DNA from: Guillardia theta CCMP2712
Lineage: Eukaryota; Cryptophyceae; Pyrenomonadales; Geminigeraceae
Direction: 5' to 3'
NCBI RefSeq assembly: GCF_000315625.1
Contig: NW_005434649.1
Location: 290,086 to 354,085, forward strand
DNA: 64,000 nt
A program made the translations under genes and the position numbers. Positions 52,051 through 64,000 of the stretch are shown piece after piece. Each line of letters starts with the position of its first letter. The stretch's first letter is position 1. The notes under the pieces were generated by a model. That model was not told where the DNA came from. It made no database searches and worked only from the letters and a program-made list of their open reading frames with translations.

Positions 52051-55000
52051 ATGTCGGGAGAGGTCTTACCTTATCGTTTCATGCAGATGCGATATTCATT
52101 CGCCGTCTCTGTGATGGCAGAGGATGGGGTCGATCTCTCCAGCCTGCGGGAGCTCATTGCTGGAGAATCGATCCGCGGCCTTTCCCTGCTCACGCGCGAG
52201 CAGGTTGAGATAGCAGACGATGACGCAGAAGCAGCAGCAAAGAGGGACGAGTGGAAGGAGAAGAAAGCCTCGGGCGAAATTGATGGAGAGGCGAGCATGC
52301 CACATGACATCTTCGGAGTTCTGCTGAGATCGATCCTAAAGCGCCCTGCTCCCGATCCCCCTCCTGACCCCCCTGAGAACGACGAGTCATCTGACATCCT
52401 GCTGCGCATCCCTCGGGGTCCAAGGAAGTTCGTCTTCAGCTTTGACATGCCGGCATCCGTGGAGGAAGCCAGAGAGCTCCCGTCTGACTGCGGGATCGAC
52501 GCGATGATTCTTGTGAAGAAGGCCGACGCGCCAGCCGATGCAGGAGGAGGGGGGGGAGGGGAGAGGTTGTTTCATGAGCTGGAAAAGCTTGCAAGCGAGC
52601 AGAGACTGGACGGTCACAATCCAACAGCAGATTGTGCGTTCGAGATGGTCCTGTTTGCTGAATCGGCGGAGCAGCTGGTACAGAACATAGCAAGGTGTCT
52701 CATCAATGTAGTTAATGCTCGGATTGGGTACATGGACTGGATGGAGGACGTGAAAGTTGTGGAGATGCGGCCAGTGAAGGTGGACAGAGACTGTTACGAG
52801 AAGGTGCTCGCCCACATACCCCATGAAAGTCTTTCCGTCTCCATCATCCTGGATGCTGTTCTACAACAGGTTGCCTTCTCCTGCAACGATGGGGAGGGAG
52901 AGCAGGCGAAGGCGTTCAGGGTGAACGAGAAGAATCTTGGTCTGATCGCTGATGTGAACGACCTCCTGCAAGACATTCCTCATCGCAGCAAGGACGGGGA
53001 GCGCAGAGAAGAGGCAAAGGATGTTGTGCCTTGGAGGGACAGCCGGCTTGCTAGGGTAGAGAAGGGAAAGAAGAAACGAGTGTCGGCGGATGCCTTGCTG
53101 CAAGCTGAAGAGAAGGGGGGGCTCTTTCTCAAGGTTGCCGATCACTTCCACCTCCAAGAAGATCAGATCGCAGATCACCTCAGCCATGCTGTCCTCCCTC
53201 CCCACAAGACGAGCGAGGAGGCTCGTTTCCGCCTGCTCCTGCTCGAGTTCGAGGCCATGCTGGGGATTCAGGAGGAGGAGGAGAAGGAAAGCAGAAAGAT
53301 ACGCAAGTTTAGATTCGTGGAAGAGCTGAGCAAGGAGATGATGCAACAGCAGGTATTCAGATCTTCTTCCTTGTCCTGCTCCTGCTCCTCCTTTACTTCC
53401 TGTTCCTCCACCATCACCGCCACCTCCTCCTCCTCCTCCTCCTTTCTTTGTTTCCCCTTCCTGTGTCTTCTTCCAGGGCCTGAATGCTCCTCGTGCTTCA
53501 GTTGGCAAACTCGCTGAGACAAGACGTCGAGCCTGATGTCCTCCTTCACCGCTATCCGCGCGAAGATCTCCTCCTCGTTGCCTTCACCTCCTCCTGCCCC
53601 GCCAGTCGAAGGTCGACGCGATCATGGACGGCGAGCGCTGCTTGTCATCTCGGGTTCTGGCAGTGGATGCAGGTGAAGTTCATCCTATCATCCATCCATG
53701 TTCCTTCCTGCCCTTTCCTCATCCCCTTCCTCCCCCACGCACCCTTCCTCATTCTCCTCCTCCACTCTATCAAGGGTCTCTGTCGTCTCGTTGAACCTCT
53801 TCTCCATCTCCTTTCATTGCACTCGCTCCTCTTTTCATTCGGGTTGTATCGTCACATCACAGCATGCTTGATATATTTACTCTCGCCTTGTTCACATCCA
53901 TGATCGCTGCGCTTCTCACTTTCAGACAGGCACGCAATCGTCTTCAAGCTTCGCATCTCAGGTCTGTCGCAATTGCAAGTCGTCGAGGAAGAAGGAAGGA
54001 GGAGGAAGCGAGAGGAGAAGGGGAAGGGGAAGGAGAGGGAGGCGAGAAGGAAGACAACGAGGAGGTCAATGCAGCGATCGAGAGCCTTCCTCTACCTGAC
54101 AAGCCAAGTGTGATCTACGAGCTAGACGCGTCTCGGTCCTTGTTGTTTGACAGGCAGGACATTGTTCACATGATGAACGGGAGAACTGCTGTCCGGGGAG
54201 AAAAGAAAGGTTGCAAATACCTCCGTACGACGGTCGGGGAGCACAACATCCACATTGAGAGGATGGAGGAGCAGGAGCAGGAGGAGCAGCGATGCCTTCC
54301 GTGCTCGCTCAAGATTGTCTATGGTGATGACTGTTGCGTCTGGATCAGAAGGGAGGAGGAGGCGATGCTGGTGGACGTGAGTTTTCGTGACGGTTTGTTC
54401 ATCTCGTTTGTCAACGAGGAGAAGGTCGTTCAGTCCAGACCCCACACGTACCCTTCCACCGGCACCATGTCCTGGAAGGGTCAGCACAGTCACAGTAGCG
54501 CCCTTCTGCATAGCCTTGAAGTGCACAGAGCTGGTTTTGTTGTACTCAAGTCGTGCGATGGGACTGCGGAGGTTGTGATGGAGGACGGGGTGAAGGGAAG
54601 GTACGGGGACACGGAGTGGCGCTGGACGACGATGGATGGTGATGTGGTCAGGCATAGAGCCGACAAGTTCGACAAGTTGGAGCCTGTCAAGGTCGGAGTG
54701 ACGACTGACGTTGACAAGGGGCAGCGGGTGTGCTGGATGTCAGACGGGAGCTACGTGGTCTTATCTGAGACCTCGGCCGATGCTTGTCTGGTACATCACA
54801 GCAACGGTGTTGAGATCGAGAAGAAAAACCAGAGGCTGCATGCCCGATACCCGGAGTTTGCTGCCGTCTGTCAGGACCAGCAAGGGAGGACGGCTGACAG
54901 CCCCGACGGTACTCGGATCCACGTCAGCAGCGAGTTGATCGAGATCATCCGCAACGATGCGACGCTGCTGCGAGTGGACAAGTTGAGCATGAAGGGGAAG

Positions 55001-58000
55001 TTTGTGAAGCTGACGAGGGGGGGAGGGGCGGAGCAGGAGAAAGTGCCGAACTCGGTTGAGTTTGACCTCTCCGCGGGCGCGATGAAGCAGGTGGACGAGT
55101 TTGGGGAGGAGTACGAGATCAGCATGGCGGGGGAGAGCAGGGAGGACGAGGATGACGATCGGACGAGGACTGTGCTCGATGTAGTCCGGCTGTTTGCGAT
55201 GAGGAGGGACGGGTCGGGTTTCGAGCTGATGCACGAAGCGATAGCGCAACAGGATCTGCTGAACGCCAGGATGAGCAACCTGCTGGTGATCGAGGAGGAA
55301 GACTCCAAGGCAGGGTTCGGCAGCATCTGCACCATCATGCGGCCGAGAGGGAGGAAGGAGAGTGTGGGGGGACAGCAGTCGGAGATGAAGTTCTCCTGCA
55401 TGTCCTCGCTCGATATTGACCTGTACCAAGATGAGTTTGTCCTCTGGCGTCAGTTCCAGTGCAGGGAGGAGGTTGAGAGAGAAGATCTGAACAAGTGGAG
55501 GGAGGCGATGGAGGCTGCGAGCGAGGTTGTCTTCCTGCGGGAGGGGACGGGAGGGGAGGCGGCATCGTCGAGTGAGGAGATGAAGAACTTGCTGTCTGCA
55601 ATAGCAGACCACAGGAAGTCGACATGTCAGTGCGAGCAGATAGAGCAATACGTGAGCCTCCTCCTCCTTGCCCTCCTACACTCCTCCTTCCCTCCTCCCC
55701 TCCTCCTCCCCTCCTACTTCCCTCTTCTCTTCCTCCTTCTCTCTCCTCCTTGCCTTCCGCCTCCCTCCTGCTTTCCTCCTCCCGCCCTCCTTCTCTCTCC
55801 TCCTTCTCTCTCCTCCTTCTCTCTCCGCCCATGTCCCGATCATCATCTCGACCTCACCCTCCTCTCCTCGCTTCTCTCCTACTCCTTCTGTCCCCCTTCC
55901 CGCCCCTTCTCCTTTCTCCCATCTGTCCTCTTCTACAACCTGATCCGCTCCTTCCCCGCAGGTTCGCGAGAAGATGGCTCTCTTCGCTGAGCACAGGCAC
56001 CTCCATGACCCGCTCTTCCCCGTCGTTACCGCTCCCCCTGCCGTCTTTCCCAAGTCAAGCTTCCGCGGTGTTATGAAGCCGTCGGATCCAAGTGAGGAAT
56101 CAGGAAGACAGCAGGGGAGAAGGGGAGGAGGAGAGCTGGAAGGCTGAGAGGAGAGAGGAGAAGAAAGGAGAGCAGAGTGGAGAGGAGAGGAGAGGAGAGG
56201 AGAGGAGAGGAGAGGAGGGGAGAGGATCGAGAGTGTGCCAGGGATCTGGGAAAAGTTTGAATGGGAGGAAGAGGAGGCTGTGAAATGCTGTGAGGTTGGG
56301 AAGCAAAACGCTCACGGAGAGGAGAGAGAAACTTTCAGGGTAGTCACTTTGTTCCTGCCAGGCATCCTTCGACCGAACTATTTCTCCTCGGAGGAGGGCA
56401 ACAAGTTCCTGGACAGCCTCGGGCCAGCGGGAAGAAAGGTCAAGGACCCTGATTTCCTCTGACGTCAAACCATAATCGATCGCCTGCTGCTTTTGCTTCT
56501 GCCTTCTGTTTGCCTCGCTTTCGTCTTTGATCCATCGGAGCTCTGCCTCCTCCTGTCCTTGCTGCCCATCGTTCTTGCTACGTGTTGCTTTCCCCTGCTG
56601 TCCTGCTCCTTGCTCCTCTTCCTACTTCCCATGCCTTCCTGAACTCTCCTCCTCTCCTCCTCCTCTTTTGTCAACCCCCAACCTCACACTCGTCGACAGA
56701 AAATCGTCAAGGAGAAACGATCGTGGAGAAGGGAGAGGTAGGAACAAGAGAAAACCTGCGCGCCTTCACCCTCTGACCTCCGTTGCTTCTCCCAGCACGG
56801 AGGAGGAGATAGCTGAAGGGGACGAGGAGGGCGAGGAGAACAATCACTTCGAGGTTGTCCACGACGACGAGCAGCGATCAAACACTGCAGATTCCTTTCG
56901 CGTCAACCAGGTGATTACACGCTCTTGTCCTCCCGATTCAAACCTCCTTCCTCTCCCGCTCCTCCTCCTCTTCCTCCTCCCCTCTCCCTTTCCTCCTCCC
57001 TTTCCTCTTCCCCTCCCTCCTCCCCTCTCCATTTCCTCTTCCCCTTCCTCCTCCCCTCCCTCCTCCCCTCCATCCCCTCCTCTTCCAAGCTCATAAAGCA
57101 TCGCCTATTCCTCTGCCTCCTCTGCCTCCCCTGACTGGTTTGCAGCTTCCTACCTCAGGCATGCACTCCATGCCTGCGATTATGCAGCAGGAATCGAGCT
57201 CATTCAGCGAGCCTTTCAGCAGGAGGGTGAGAACAAGTGACAGTCCACCCTCTCCTCTCCTCTCCCCTCCCCTCCCCTCCCCTCCTCTCCTCTCCTCTCC
57301 TCTCCTCTCCTCTCCTCTCCTCTCCTCTCCTCTCCTTCCTCCTCCCCTCCTCACCAGCAACTTCTCAATCCTTCATGACTTGTTTCTGTTTGTTCGTCTT
57401 TCCTTCCCTCACGTCTCTCAAGGTGAAGACCAACTATCACCTCAAACATCTTCGTCCTGCTCACTACGACATCTTGAACCGCCCGCGCAAGCATCCCATC
57501 CCCGACATGACTCGGCACGAGGCGGACGCAACAGTGGTGCGGCTCCATGTGTGCTCGCATGCCGACGGGTCTGCTGACTGGAGACGAGCAGAACGAGCAG
57601 TACGCGGTCCACGAGCTGCCGGTGAAGCGACGAACCCACACGTCATCAGTGCTGCAGAAGGTTGGAAGCAGCAAGAGGGGGAGGGGAAGGGGCTGGAGGA
57701 GGTGGAGGTGGTGGCGGCGGTGCTGATGCTGGTGATGGTGATGGTGATGGTGATGGTGTTGACGAATGGACAAAGGCGATGTTGGATGCCGCGCGCGCGA
57801 GTCAAGACATCACGCTCGACGACATGATGACCGAGGCGTCGCTGACGAGGGTGTTTCGCCTCCGTCCTAGACGAGCAAACTTCGGCCAGCTTGAGATCGG
57901 GAAGGTGACGAGGAGGAGGAGGAGGAGGAGGAGGAGGAGGAGGAGGAGGTAATAACAGAGAGACAGGTCTACAGGTTCAAACTCGTTCTTTCAAACATCG

Positions 58001-58998
58001 GGGTAGAGCTGGCAAGATATCGAATCCGACAGGCAAGTGACGATCGTCTGTACGGCTGCTGACCTGACAAGTTGTCACCAACAGCAGACTGACAACCGGA
58101 ACGTGAGAGTTGTCTTCAACCCTGGAGCCGTGGCTGCAGGCATGAGTGTCGTGCTGGAGATCGAGATCAACGCAGTGGAGGAGGGGAGAGTGATGGACGA
58201 AATTGTGATAGAGACCGAGAAGGAGGTGAGAAGAAGACGGGAGCGAGACGCTCCTCTGACCTGTTCCATGTTGAAGCATGTTCTGAAGCATGCTCCAGGT
58301 GTTCAGCATCCCCGTGTCTGCCGTCATCATCTCCAGCAAGGAGTTCCAGGATTGGATAGAACGAGGAGGACAGCTCCCTTGCAACGTGGCTGCTGCAGAC
58401 TCGAACTCGAAGCACGTGCTGCGATCGAAACCTCCATCGCTGGCGACGCTGAAGAGAGAGGTTCGTCGACACGTGTTCTTGCTATGGACTTATGGATGCT
58501 GTGAAGGGAACCACGACTTCCAAGTCGAAGATGTTCTCAGAGGTGTCTGAAAGCACTTGGTCTCTCGTCTTCTCACTCGTTGACAGAGTCTCCGAGATCT
58601 TCAAGATCCCGTCCCTGAGCCTCAGCTGAGCAAGTACACGACAGACAAGGACTGGGTGGTTGACCCGACACGATCGGTGATGAACTTGGAGAGAAGAGGA
58701 GAGGGGAGGGGAGAGGAGAGGAGGAGTGCTGAGAGGAGGAGAGGCAGGATGTTTGATAGCAGTGCAGAGGAAGAGACGGGAAGTAACGGTTCTGACATGC
58801 ATAGCAGTTGGCTGAAATCAGAAATCTCAACCAAGAGCAAAGAATGCAACTGTTGACCATCCAGGTACCGGATCTTGCATGCTTGCCGCGCGTATTGATG
58901 GGACTGTGCAGGACATGAAACGGAAAGGGAAGATCGTGACTGAAGAAGCGAGCAGGGAGGAGAAGGAAACGAAGTCAGAGGAAGCAAGTGCTGAATAG
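52051..58998 (+). CDS. SPAG17: SPAG17/PF6-like central-apparatus protein
   Basis: Homolog of SPAG17/PF6, a large protein of the C1a projection of the flagellar central pair. The C-terminal ASH-like domain is diagnostic: VFRLRPRRANFGQLEIGK (about 57.86 kb), VYRFKLVLSNIGVELARYRI (about 57.98 kb), VRVVFNPGAVAAGMSVVLEI (about 58.12 kb) and VFSIPVSAVIISSKEFQDW (about 58.3 kb). Upstream, a long exon (about 53.93-55.65 kb) carries the GTRI motif in SPDGTRIHV and many beta-rich segments. The first exon (52.05-53.35 kb, about 435 residues) is helical and acidic, with a poly-Gly loop at about 52.54 kb. At least 15 exons; introns are rich in TCC and CTCTC repeats. One intron (58033-58087) uses a GC donor. 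The last exon stops with TAG at 58996-58998. The start at 52051 is the best Met, but the N-gap upstream may hide more. Several middle joins (53.5-53.9, 56.3-57.2 kb) are approximate. Confidence 0.8.
56180..56225. repeat. (GAGAG)n microsatellite
   Basis: Pentamer GGAGA run in a SPAG17 intron (purine on the sense strand, against the general trend). Confidence 0.85.
57250..57345. repeat. (CTCTC)n/(CCCCT)n microsatellite
   Basis: Long pentamer array in a SPAG17 intron, followed by the exon beginning VKTNYHLKHLRPAHYDIL. Confidence 0.9.
57730..57762 (+). repeat. (GATGGT)n coding repeat
   Basis: Gives a Gly-Asp run directly before VDEWTKAMLDAARAS in SPAG17; likely exonic, since the frame continues without a splice signal. 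Confidence 0.7.
57908..57950. repeat. (GGA)n microsatellite in SPAG17 intron
   Basis: Just after the donor following LEIGK; purine on the sense strand. Confidence 0.9.
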
Positions 58999-58999
58999 T

Positions 59000-59460
59000 C
59001 GAACTTCACTCCCTCACTTTGTCAATGTTGATGAGAATCCTCGAAGCTCTACTCTTGTCTCCTGCTCTCCTACCATGCAGCTGATCGTATCGCCTCCTGG
59101 CTACGTGCCGATCCTCTTCCATCTGCCCTAGCAGGCAGTCTCACCGTCCACGAGTCTTCACTGCCCCCTCCCCCTCCTCCTCCCTCTCCCCCTCCCTCCG
59201 TCCTGCTCTGCTCCCATCCTTGTGACTATCGGGCCAAATAGTCTCAACGGACCTAACGAAAGCGAAAAATGGAGGCAGAGCAGAAACAGGAAAAAGGACA
59301 GGGATGAGACAAGGAGGAGGGGGCGGAGGGGGCGGAGGAGGAGGATACAAGGAGGAGGAGGGGGCATGGAGAGGAGAGGAGAGGAGAGGAAAGGAGAGGA
59401 AAGGAGAGGAAAGGAGAGGAGCGGGGTCTGCTGCTGTCGTGACATGATGGTCGGAGCGAC
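59000..59460. other. Spacer with GAGAGG/GGAGG repeats
   Basis: Pyrimidine-rich at 59160-59210, then a purine block (about 59270-59425). It could be intronic if the next gene starts further left; no frame supported. Confidence 0.5.
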
Positions 59461-59472
59461 GTCAAGAAAGCG

Positions 59473-62400
59473 ATGGCAAGCAAGGACAAGGAGATCAACG
59501 TCAAGAGGCAGAGACCGTCGAAGCTCGGCTTCAAGATCCTGATCGAGAGGCTGAGAGAGGAGGAGGATGAAGCAGAGAAGGGCACCTGGGCGATCTGGGG
59601 CCTGCTGTCTACCTGGAACCCGTTCTGGAGGAACAACCAGGTAGAGGAACGCGGGAGGATGAGGACAGGAGGAAGAGATTTTGATCAATGTCACGAGCAG
59701 TTGTCCATCCTTGAACTGTCAAAGACGACTGAGACTCACTTTGTACGTGAGATCGCGAGGAACATGGCGAGGAGGAACTCGAAGCTGTGCCTCTACTCCA
59801 TGGGAGCTCTTACTCAGTTCGCGTTCCTCAACGCAGGTGATGTGATCGTAACACAACATCTCGGTGAATGCTCACCAGACGCCAAACGTGAGATCGCTGC
59901 CGATACACGTGTCATGGGAAAACTTCAAGAGCTCCTGTCGGTCGTGGGAATGGATATGACGTACGATGAGCACAGATTGCAGTACAGCGCCGGCGAGATT
60001 GTACTTGTACTGCAGTCATACCATGCTGACTTCAATCTCAGCGTGTCTTCTCAGCGCTCTCACTTCTGCCCCGACATCTGCAGGTGAGACTGCTGCTGGT
60101 GTTGACGGCTTGACCTGTCCTAGATGTCTGTCTGCGTGTCGCTACCAACGACGCCATCATGAACAATCTCAACAACCTCGCAAGGTATCCCTGCGGTGTT
60201 GAGAGCGTTCTCACTGGCTGATGCATACATGCTTCATAGAACTGGAAGTGAAGCTCTCAACCAGACGATTGTCGACATTGTCTTCGGCCTCTCGTTCCAC
60301 CATGAGGTGATCAGCTCGCTGTCTGCTCTGGAAGTAAGTCCAGCAGGTCCAGCAGCATCTGGTGCGTCACAGGTACACCCAGCTGATGCTGAGGATGCTG
60401 GAGCAGAGCCAAGGGAGGTAAAGTGAACAAATGCTGACGATGTTCCTGTGAGATGCGTTAGTAGAACTTCAGCTTTCTTGAAGGTTGCCATCGCCATCGT
60501 CAACTTCACAGAGAGGAGTCACGTGCGAAGTTTTGTTGGGCAGCAGGCAAGCATCAGCTCCTTGTATGCGGGAACTAACAGTTGACGTCTGCCAGTGCGT
60601 TTCCATGTTGTTGTCTGCCCTTACAGTCATCGTAAGAGAGGAGGTGCTGGTGCTCGAGGACCAGAAGCTCTTGGGATGTTTCAGCACCACGAGCTTAGAA
60701 GACTCTCACGATGCTGCTTCCAAGATTTACTCACTGCATGTTCTTTATCCCCTCTCGATCTTGTCCAGCCATGAGGTGAATACCCTGTCGATCTGATCGA
60801 GCCTGAAATTTTGAAAGGAAATTCATGAAAGCTTGAGAGGGAAGCGTTTTCTTGCTAACCTGAAAGAGTTCGTCAACATGTATCATCGAAGAATCATCAG
60901 CAAACAAGTGCAAGACACGCCAGAAGCAGCATCGATCATGCGAATCGTGCAGATTTTGTCAAATCTTCAAAGAACGCCTGGTTGACAACGATTTGGTATA
61001 AACGAGCTCTGACTGTCCCTACTCAGATGGGCAACAAGCCATCAAAACAAGTAACCTGCCAGGAGCTTTGGTCAAAATCTTCGAAGATCAGCATGTAGAA
61101 GTAAGAAACACTGATCAACTGACAAGATGCGTGACGTATACCCGAAGATAAGAGGAGAAATGTGCAAGTTCGTTCACAGTTGCCCTTTGCTCTGGGAGGA
61201 GGAGAGAGACAAAGTCTTGCCTATCCTCTTCTCTCTCCTGGGGGACAAGTCAGCTGAAGTTCGTAGGGAAGCCATGCATGCCGTATCTGAGATCTTTCAC
61301 GTGCGAGCTACAAGAGGCGAGCTAGGAGAGTCCCTGAGCTTCTGCTGCAGAGGCCCGACGATGCTTTCATGCTGCAGCTGGTGGACATGGTAGAGGGAAA
61401 GCCCAAGGCGAAGAGGAAGTCAGGAGTTGGAATCTTGAGCATTCTTGCGAAGCAGTACTTGTCACTGCAATGATGTCGACGACGATGACAACTTTTTACC
61501 AGGGAGAGCATCCGGCCAGCTGTGGTCAGGTTTCTTCTCGATCGGCAATGCCTGCAGGAGCATGCGAGTCAAGCAGCTGATGCTGTTGGCAGGGTCGTTA
61601 TGTCGGCAGACTTGACTCAAGTCCTGTGGGTCTGCGTGACCCTCGAAGCCGCTGCCATCGATGAGGAGACGTGTAACGCGCTAGCTGACAGCATCATCAC
61701 CTCCGGCATGTTCGGCAGGCTCAACACTAGCAAGACGATCCTCCTCGACACGCTCAGCATGCTCCTCTACATTCTCGTGCACTGCAAGACCAGGACAAAC
61801 TCAGTCGCCATGGCTGAGTTTCTCCTGAAGCTCCTGGTCGTCCTCCCTCGTCAGCACTCGCAGCTCACTCGACCTGCAGGAGACCGACGGGTATCAGAGT
61901 CTGGCCATGGCCGACTGGGTCAACGAAGTTCCTCCCCAGTCAGACCAGCACCTGTCGGGTTACCACCAGCTTCAGGTCACCCCACACCTCCTCCTGCTCT
62001 CTCGCTCACCCTCCTCGCAGCTCTCATCGTACAACAACATCCCCGTAGCTCCCCTGGAGGCTGTGGTGCAGCTCTTCAGCTTTGCCCGGGCGGAGAGGAT
62101 GTACGAGGAGGAGAGCTTCAAGAGGGTCCGGTTGGAAGTGACCAGACTGATGACGAGGAGGGTCAAGACGGATGTCATACAGCTGAGAAAGTCTTGTATC
62201 GACGTGCTGGGCTACATCGCTGAGCCCAGCGACCGAGAGGTCGTGTCCGCCATGATCGATGCCACCATGGACGAGGACAGAGACATCTCAGACAGCGCGC
62301 ATGTGGCGCTGAGAAGAATGTGCATTGAGAGCGAAAGCAATGGAGCGATGCCATCTGTCTTCTCTCCCGTCAGGACTCCAGCTGAGAGCATCTCCAAGAG

Positions 62401-64000
62401 GACCGCAGAGGACAACCAGGAGGAGGAGAAGGTAGTCGGCTACCTAGATGGGGAGAAGGTGAAGCTGCCGCAGGAAGCAACCACGGGCGGCCTGCGGGAC
62501 AAGATCGCGCAGGTTCAGGTGTACTGGAGCATTTCGTTCCGGTGCAGAGCAGATGTACAAGAGAAGGCAAGAAGCATCAAGGATGCTGTGGTGGCGGTAA
62601 TGCTGTATGATTGGTCTCGTCTTACCGGATGCCAGGCGTCAAGGGGTTTGAGTTGTCTCATGTACTCCGTTAGCTCGTTGCAGGCTGAGAAGGATGAATA
62701 CGATGTGACGGAGTACATGAACTTACAAGACAGGCTCGACAAGGAGATGGAGGTAAACAGGACCAACATGTCAGAAGAACTCCTCACGTACTCGGTTTGC
62801 AGGAGGAGATTTCAGACCTCTATCAGAAGCTGATCATCAAGAAGAGCAAGCTTGTTTCTGACCTGAGAACTCGTCAAGAAGACGAAATCAACGTCCTGAT
62901 CTCCAAGAAACCTATGTATGCTCCCCCTATGCTCCAGCTTCTAGGCTGACTTCTTCTACACAGCTCCCCCCTCTTCGAAGACGCCAAAGAAGTGAAGAAA
63001 CTTGTACACACTGCTCCTGCTGATGCTCCTGCCTGTGCCAGACGTCGTCTTCGGTTTTTACAGGAGAGGAAGAGAGAGAGTATCAAAAGAAGGACAGAGA
63101 GCTCAAATACGAGTACTTGTCCTGGTCTGATGGGTGTCGACACACTGACAAAGTTACAGCAACTACATCAGGGAGCTGGCGATTTTTGACAAGTCGCTGA
63201 GAGATCTGAAAGAAAAACATGAAGAAGAGCTGAGAAAGCTCGGGAAGGAGCAGGACGAGTATACACATGTACCACGGAGGAGGAGGAGGAGGAGGATATG
63301 TTACTGATGAGAAACGTTTCAGATGAGTATGGAGGATAGAGAGGAGAAGTTGAAGCAGAAACGTGTTAACAGGATGGCAGCCCTGAAGTTGGAGCAGGTC
63401 AGCATAGAGTCTTCGATCAAACCTTCCCGTCCCTCCTCTTCCACTCTTCTCAATTTTTAGCCTCAGTCTCCCGACCTCTCTCCTCGCTTAGAGTTCTTGA
63501 CTAGAGCTCGCAGGAGCAACGCAAGACCGGCCAGCTCGGGCAGGCCTCGGACGAGCTAACATGGTCCCTTATGAAAGACAAGATCAGCAAGGTCGAGCTG
63601 TAAACTTGTGATGTCGCGGTCTCATCGTCAGAGCAGTCAGATATCTTCGTCGCATGCCTCACGGCCGAGTTCCTCGACGATCCTCTAGCAAGCAAGCAGC
63701 TTGTTGAAGCCTTCCGCCGAGGTGTTCGGATTATCTCTATCATCATCGACGCGCTCCCGGGCATGTACGACAACCCGGTACCGCACGTCTCTTCTCAGCT
63801 GCACTCCTGTCCTACATGACCGTTCTACATCTCCTCTCCATCTCTACGTTTCCTCGCTGACAAAGGCGCATCAAGGGCGCTAAGCTCGGGCTGCCATTCA
63901 GCGGTGGGCTCAAATGGTGGCCTCCTCGCCGCGACATGGCGAGGTATCTTACACAAACTCCCATCAACCTCGCTCAGGTGCTTGACTTGTCTTCCTTCTC
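59473..64000 (+). CDS. ARM/HEAT-repeat and coiled-coil protein, 3' end outside the window
   Basis: I cannot name the family. Helical-repeat exons run from LSILELSKTTETHFVREIA (about 59.72 kb) through VLRAFSLADAYMLH (about 60.21 kb), SIMRIVQILSNLQRTPG (about 60.95 kb), AIKTSNLPGALVKIFEDQ (about 61.05 kb), VLPILFSLLGDKSAEVRREA (about 61.25 kb), IRPAVVRFLLDRQCLQEHA (about 61.54 kb) and SCIDVLGYIAEPSDREVVSA (about 62.22 kb), typical of ARM/HEAT solenoids. Coiled-coil exons follow (YQKLIIKKSKLVSDLR about 62.84 kb; RDLKEKHEEELRKLGKEQ about 63.22 kb; EKLKQKRVNRMAALKLEQ about 63.36 kb). Near the edge SDIFVACLTAEFLDDPLASK with RRGVRIISIIIDALPGMYDN (about 63.65-63.78 kb) looks like a TIR-type alpha/beta half. 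The ATG at 59473 is a guess. The span may hold two genes. Same strand as SPAG17, about 470 bp after it. Confidence 0.55.

Noticed and set aside
53864-53930. Start of a separate gene at 53864
   Set aside because: The Met lies in intron-like pyrimidine-rich sequence directly before an acceptor (CTTTCAG); the coding part joins the SPAG17 exons.
1-64000. tRNA, rRNA or other structural RNA genes
   Set aside because: None seen by eye; a covariance-model scan could still find one.

Overview
This is a 64-kb piece of a eukaryotic nuclear genome. The genes are densely packed on both strands and rich in introns. Most introns I could resolve are short GT-AG introns (42, 60, 49 and 44 nt in the SEC11 gene; 48 and 61 nt in the channel gene). 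The standard genetic code is used. Simple-sequence repeats are everywhere, and a run of exactly 100 N at 51766-51865 marks a scaffold gap. Axoneme and microtubule genes (SPAG17/PF6, a kinesin-13), a four-domain voltage-gated channel and a possible bipartite targeting leader suggest a flagellated alga. A cryptophyte such as Guillardia is my best guess, held with modest confidence because no marker gene proves it.

Layout from left to right: a Sen1/senataxin-like SF1 RNA/DNA helicase (minus, about 0.2-6.85 kb); a GC-rich repeat island; a small multi-pass membrane protein; the ER signal peptidase SEC11 (complete, five exons); a kinesin-13-type motor; a DCC (DUF393) protein, head-to-head with a small reading frame broken by a 40-bp tandem duplication; an ankyrin protein; a histidine-phosphatase (PGAM-like) protein; a PDZ-coiled-coil protein with 315-bp internal repeats; and a secreted protein with degenerate E-K-N-V-[FL]-D repeats. 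From 28 to 49 kb the window becomes accessory in character. It holds orphan genes, AT-rich, C-rich and GC-rich islands, a four-domain cation channel (about 1,800 residues), a helicase-associated (HA) repeat protein without a motor, an IQ-motif protein, and four copies of a small paralogous protein family that I cannot match to any named family. From 49 to 64 kb lie a DGAT2 acyltransferase, the large SPAG17/PF6 gene and an ARM/HEAT-coiled-coil gene that runs off the right edge with a possible TIR-like end.

The most notable unexplained item is the four-member small protein family at 32116-32583 (+), 32895-33422 (-), 44992-45414 (-) and 46243-46785 (+). All four share an N-terminal L-[YF]-x-[YF]-[EQ]-E-L...C-G...A..W-[LF] block with fixed spacing and a C-terminal LGLLFTSEANLVLD-like block. 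They sit as one convergent and one divergent pair on either side of the channel and HA genes. Second is the channel itself: it has a predicted E/A/D/D selectivity ring, paired EF-hands in the II-III linker, and a 14-nt interruption that is either a micro-intron or an error. Third are dispersed composite islands (a C- or G-rich TACCCC-type tract next to a GGCCCGGGCC-type tract) that share short identical words across up to 35 kb.

Gene boundaries were worked out by hand from reading frame and splice-site agreement. Exon phase was checked fully for SEC11, the secreted repeat protein, the IQ protein and the channel from its second exon on. Other multi-exon spans are approximate at their ends.
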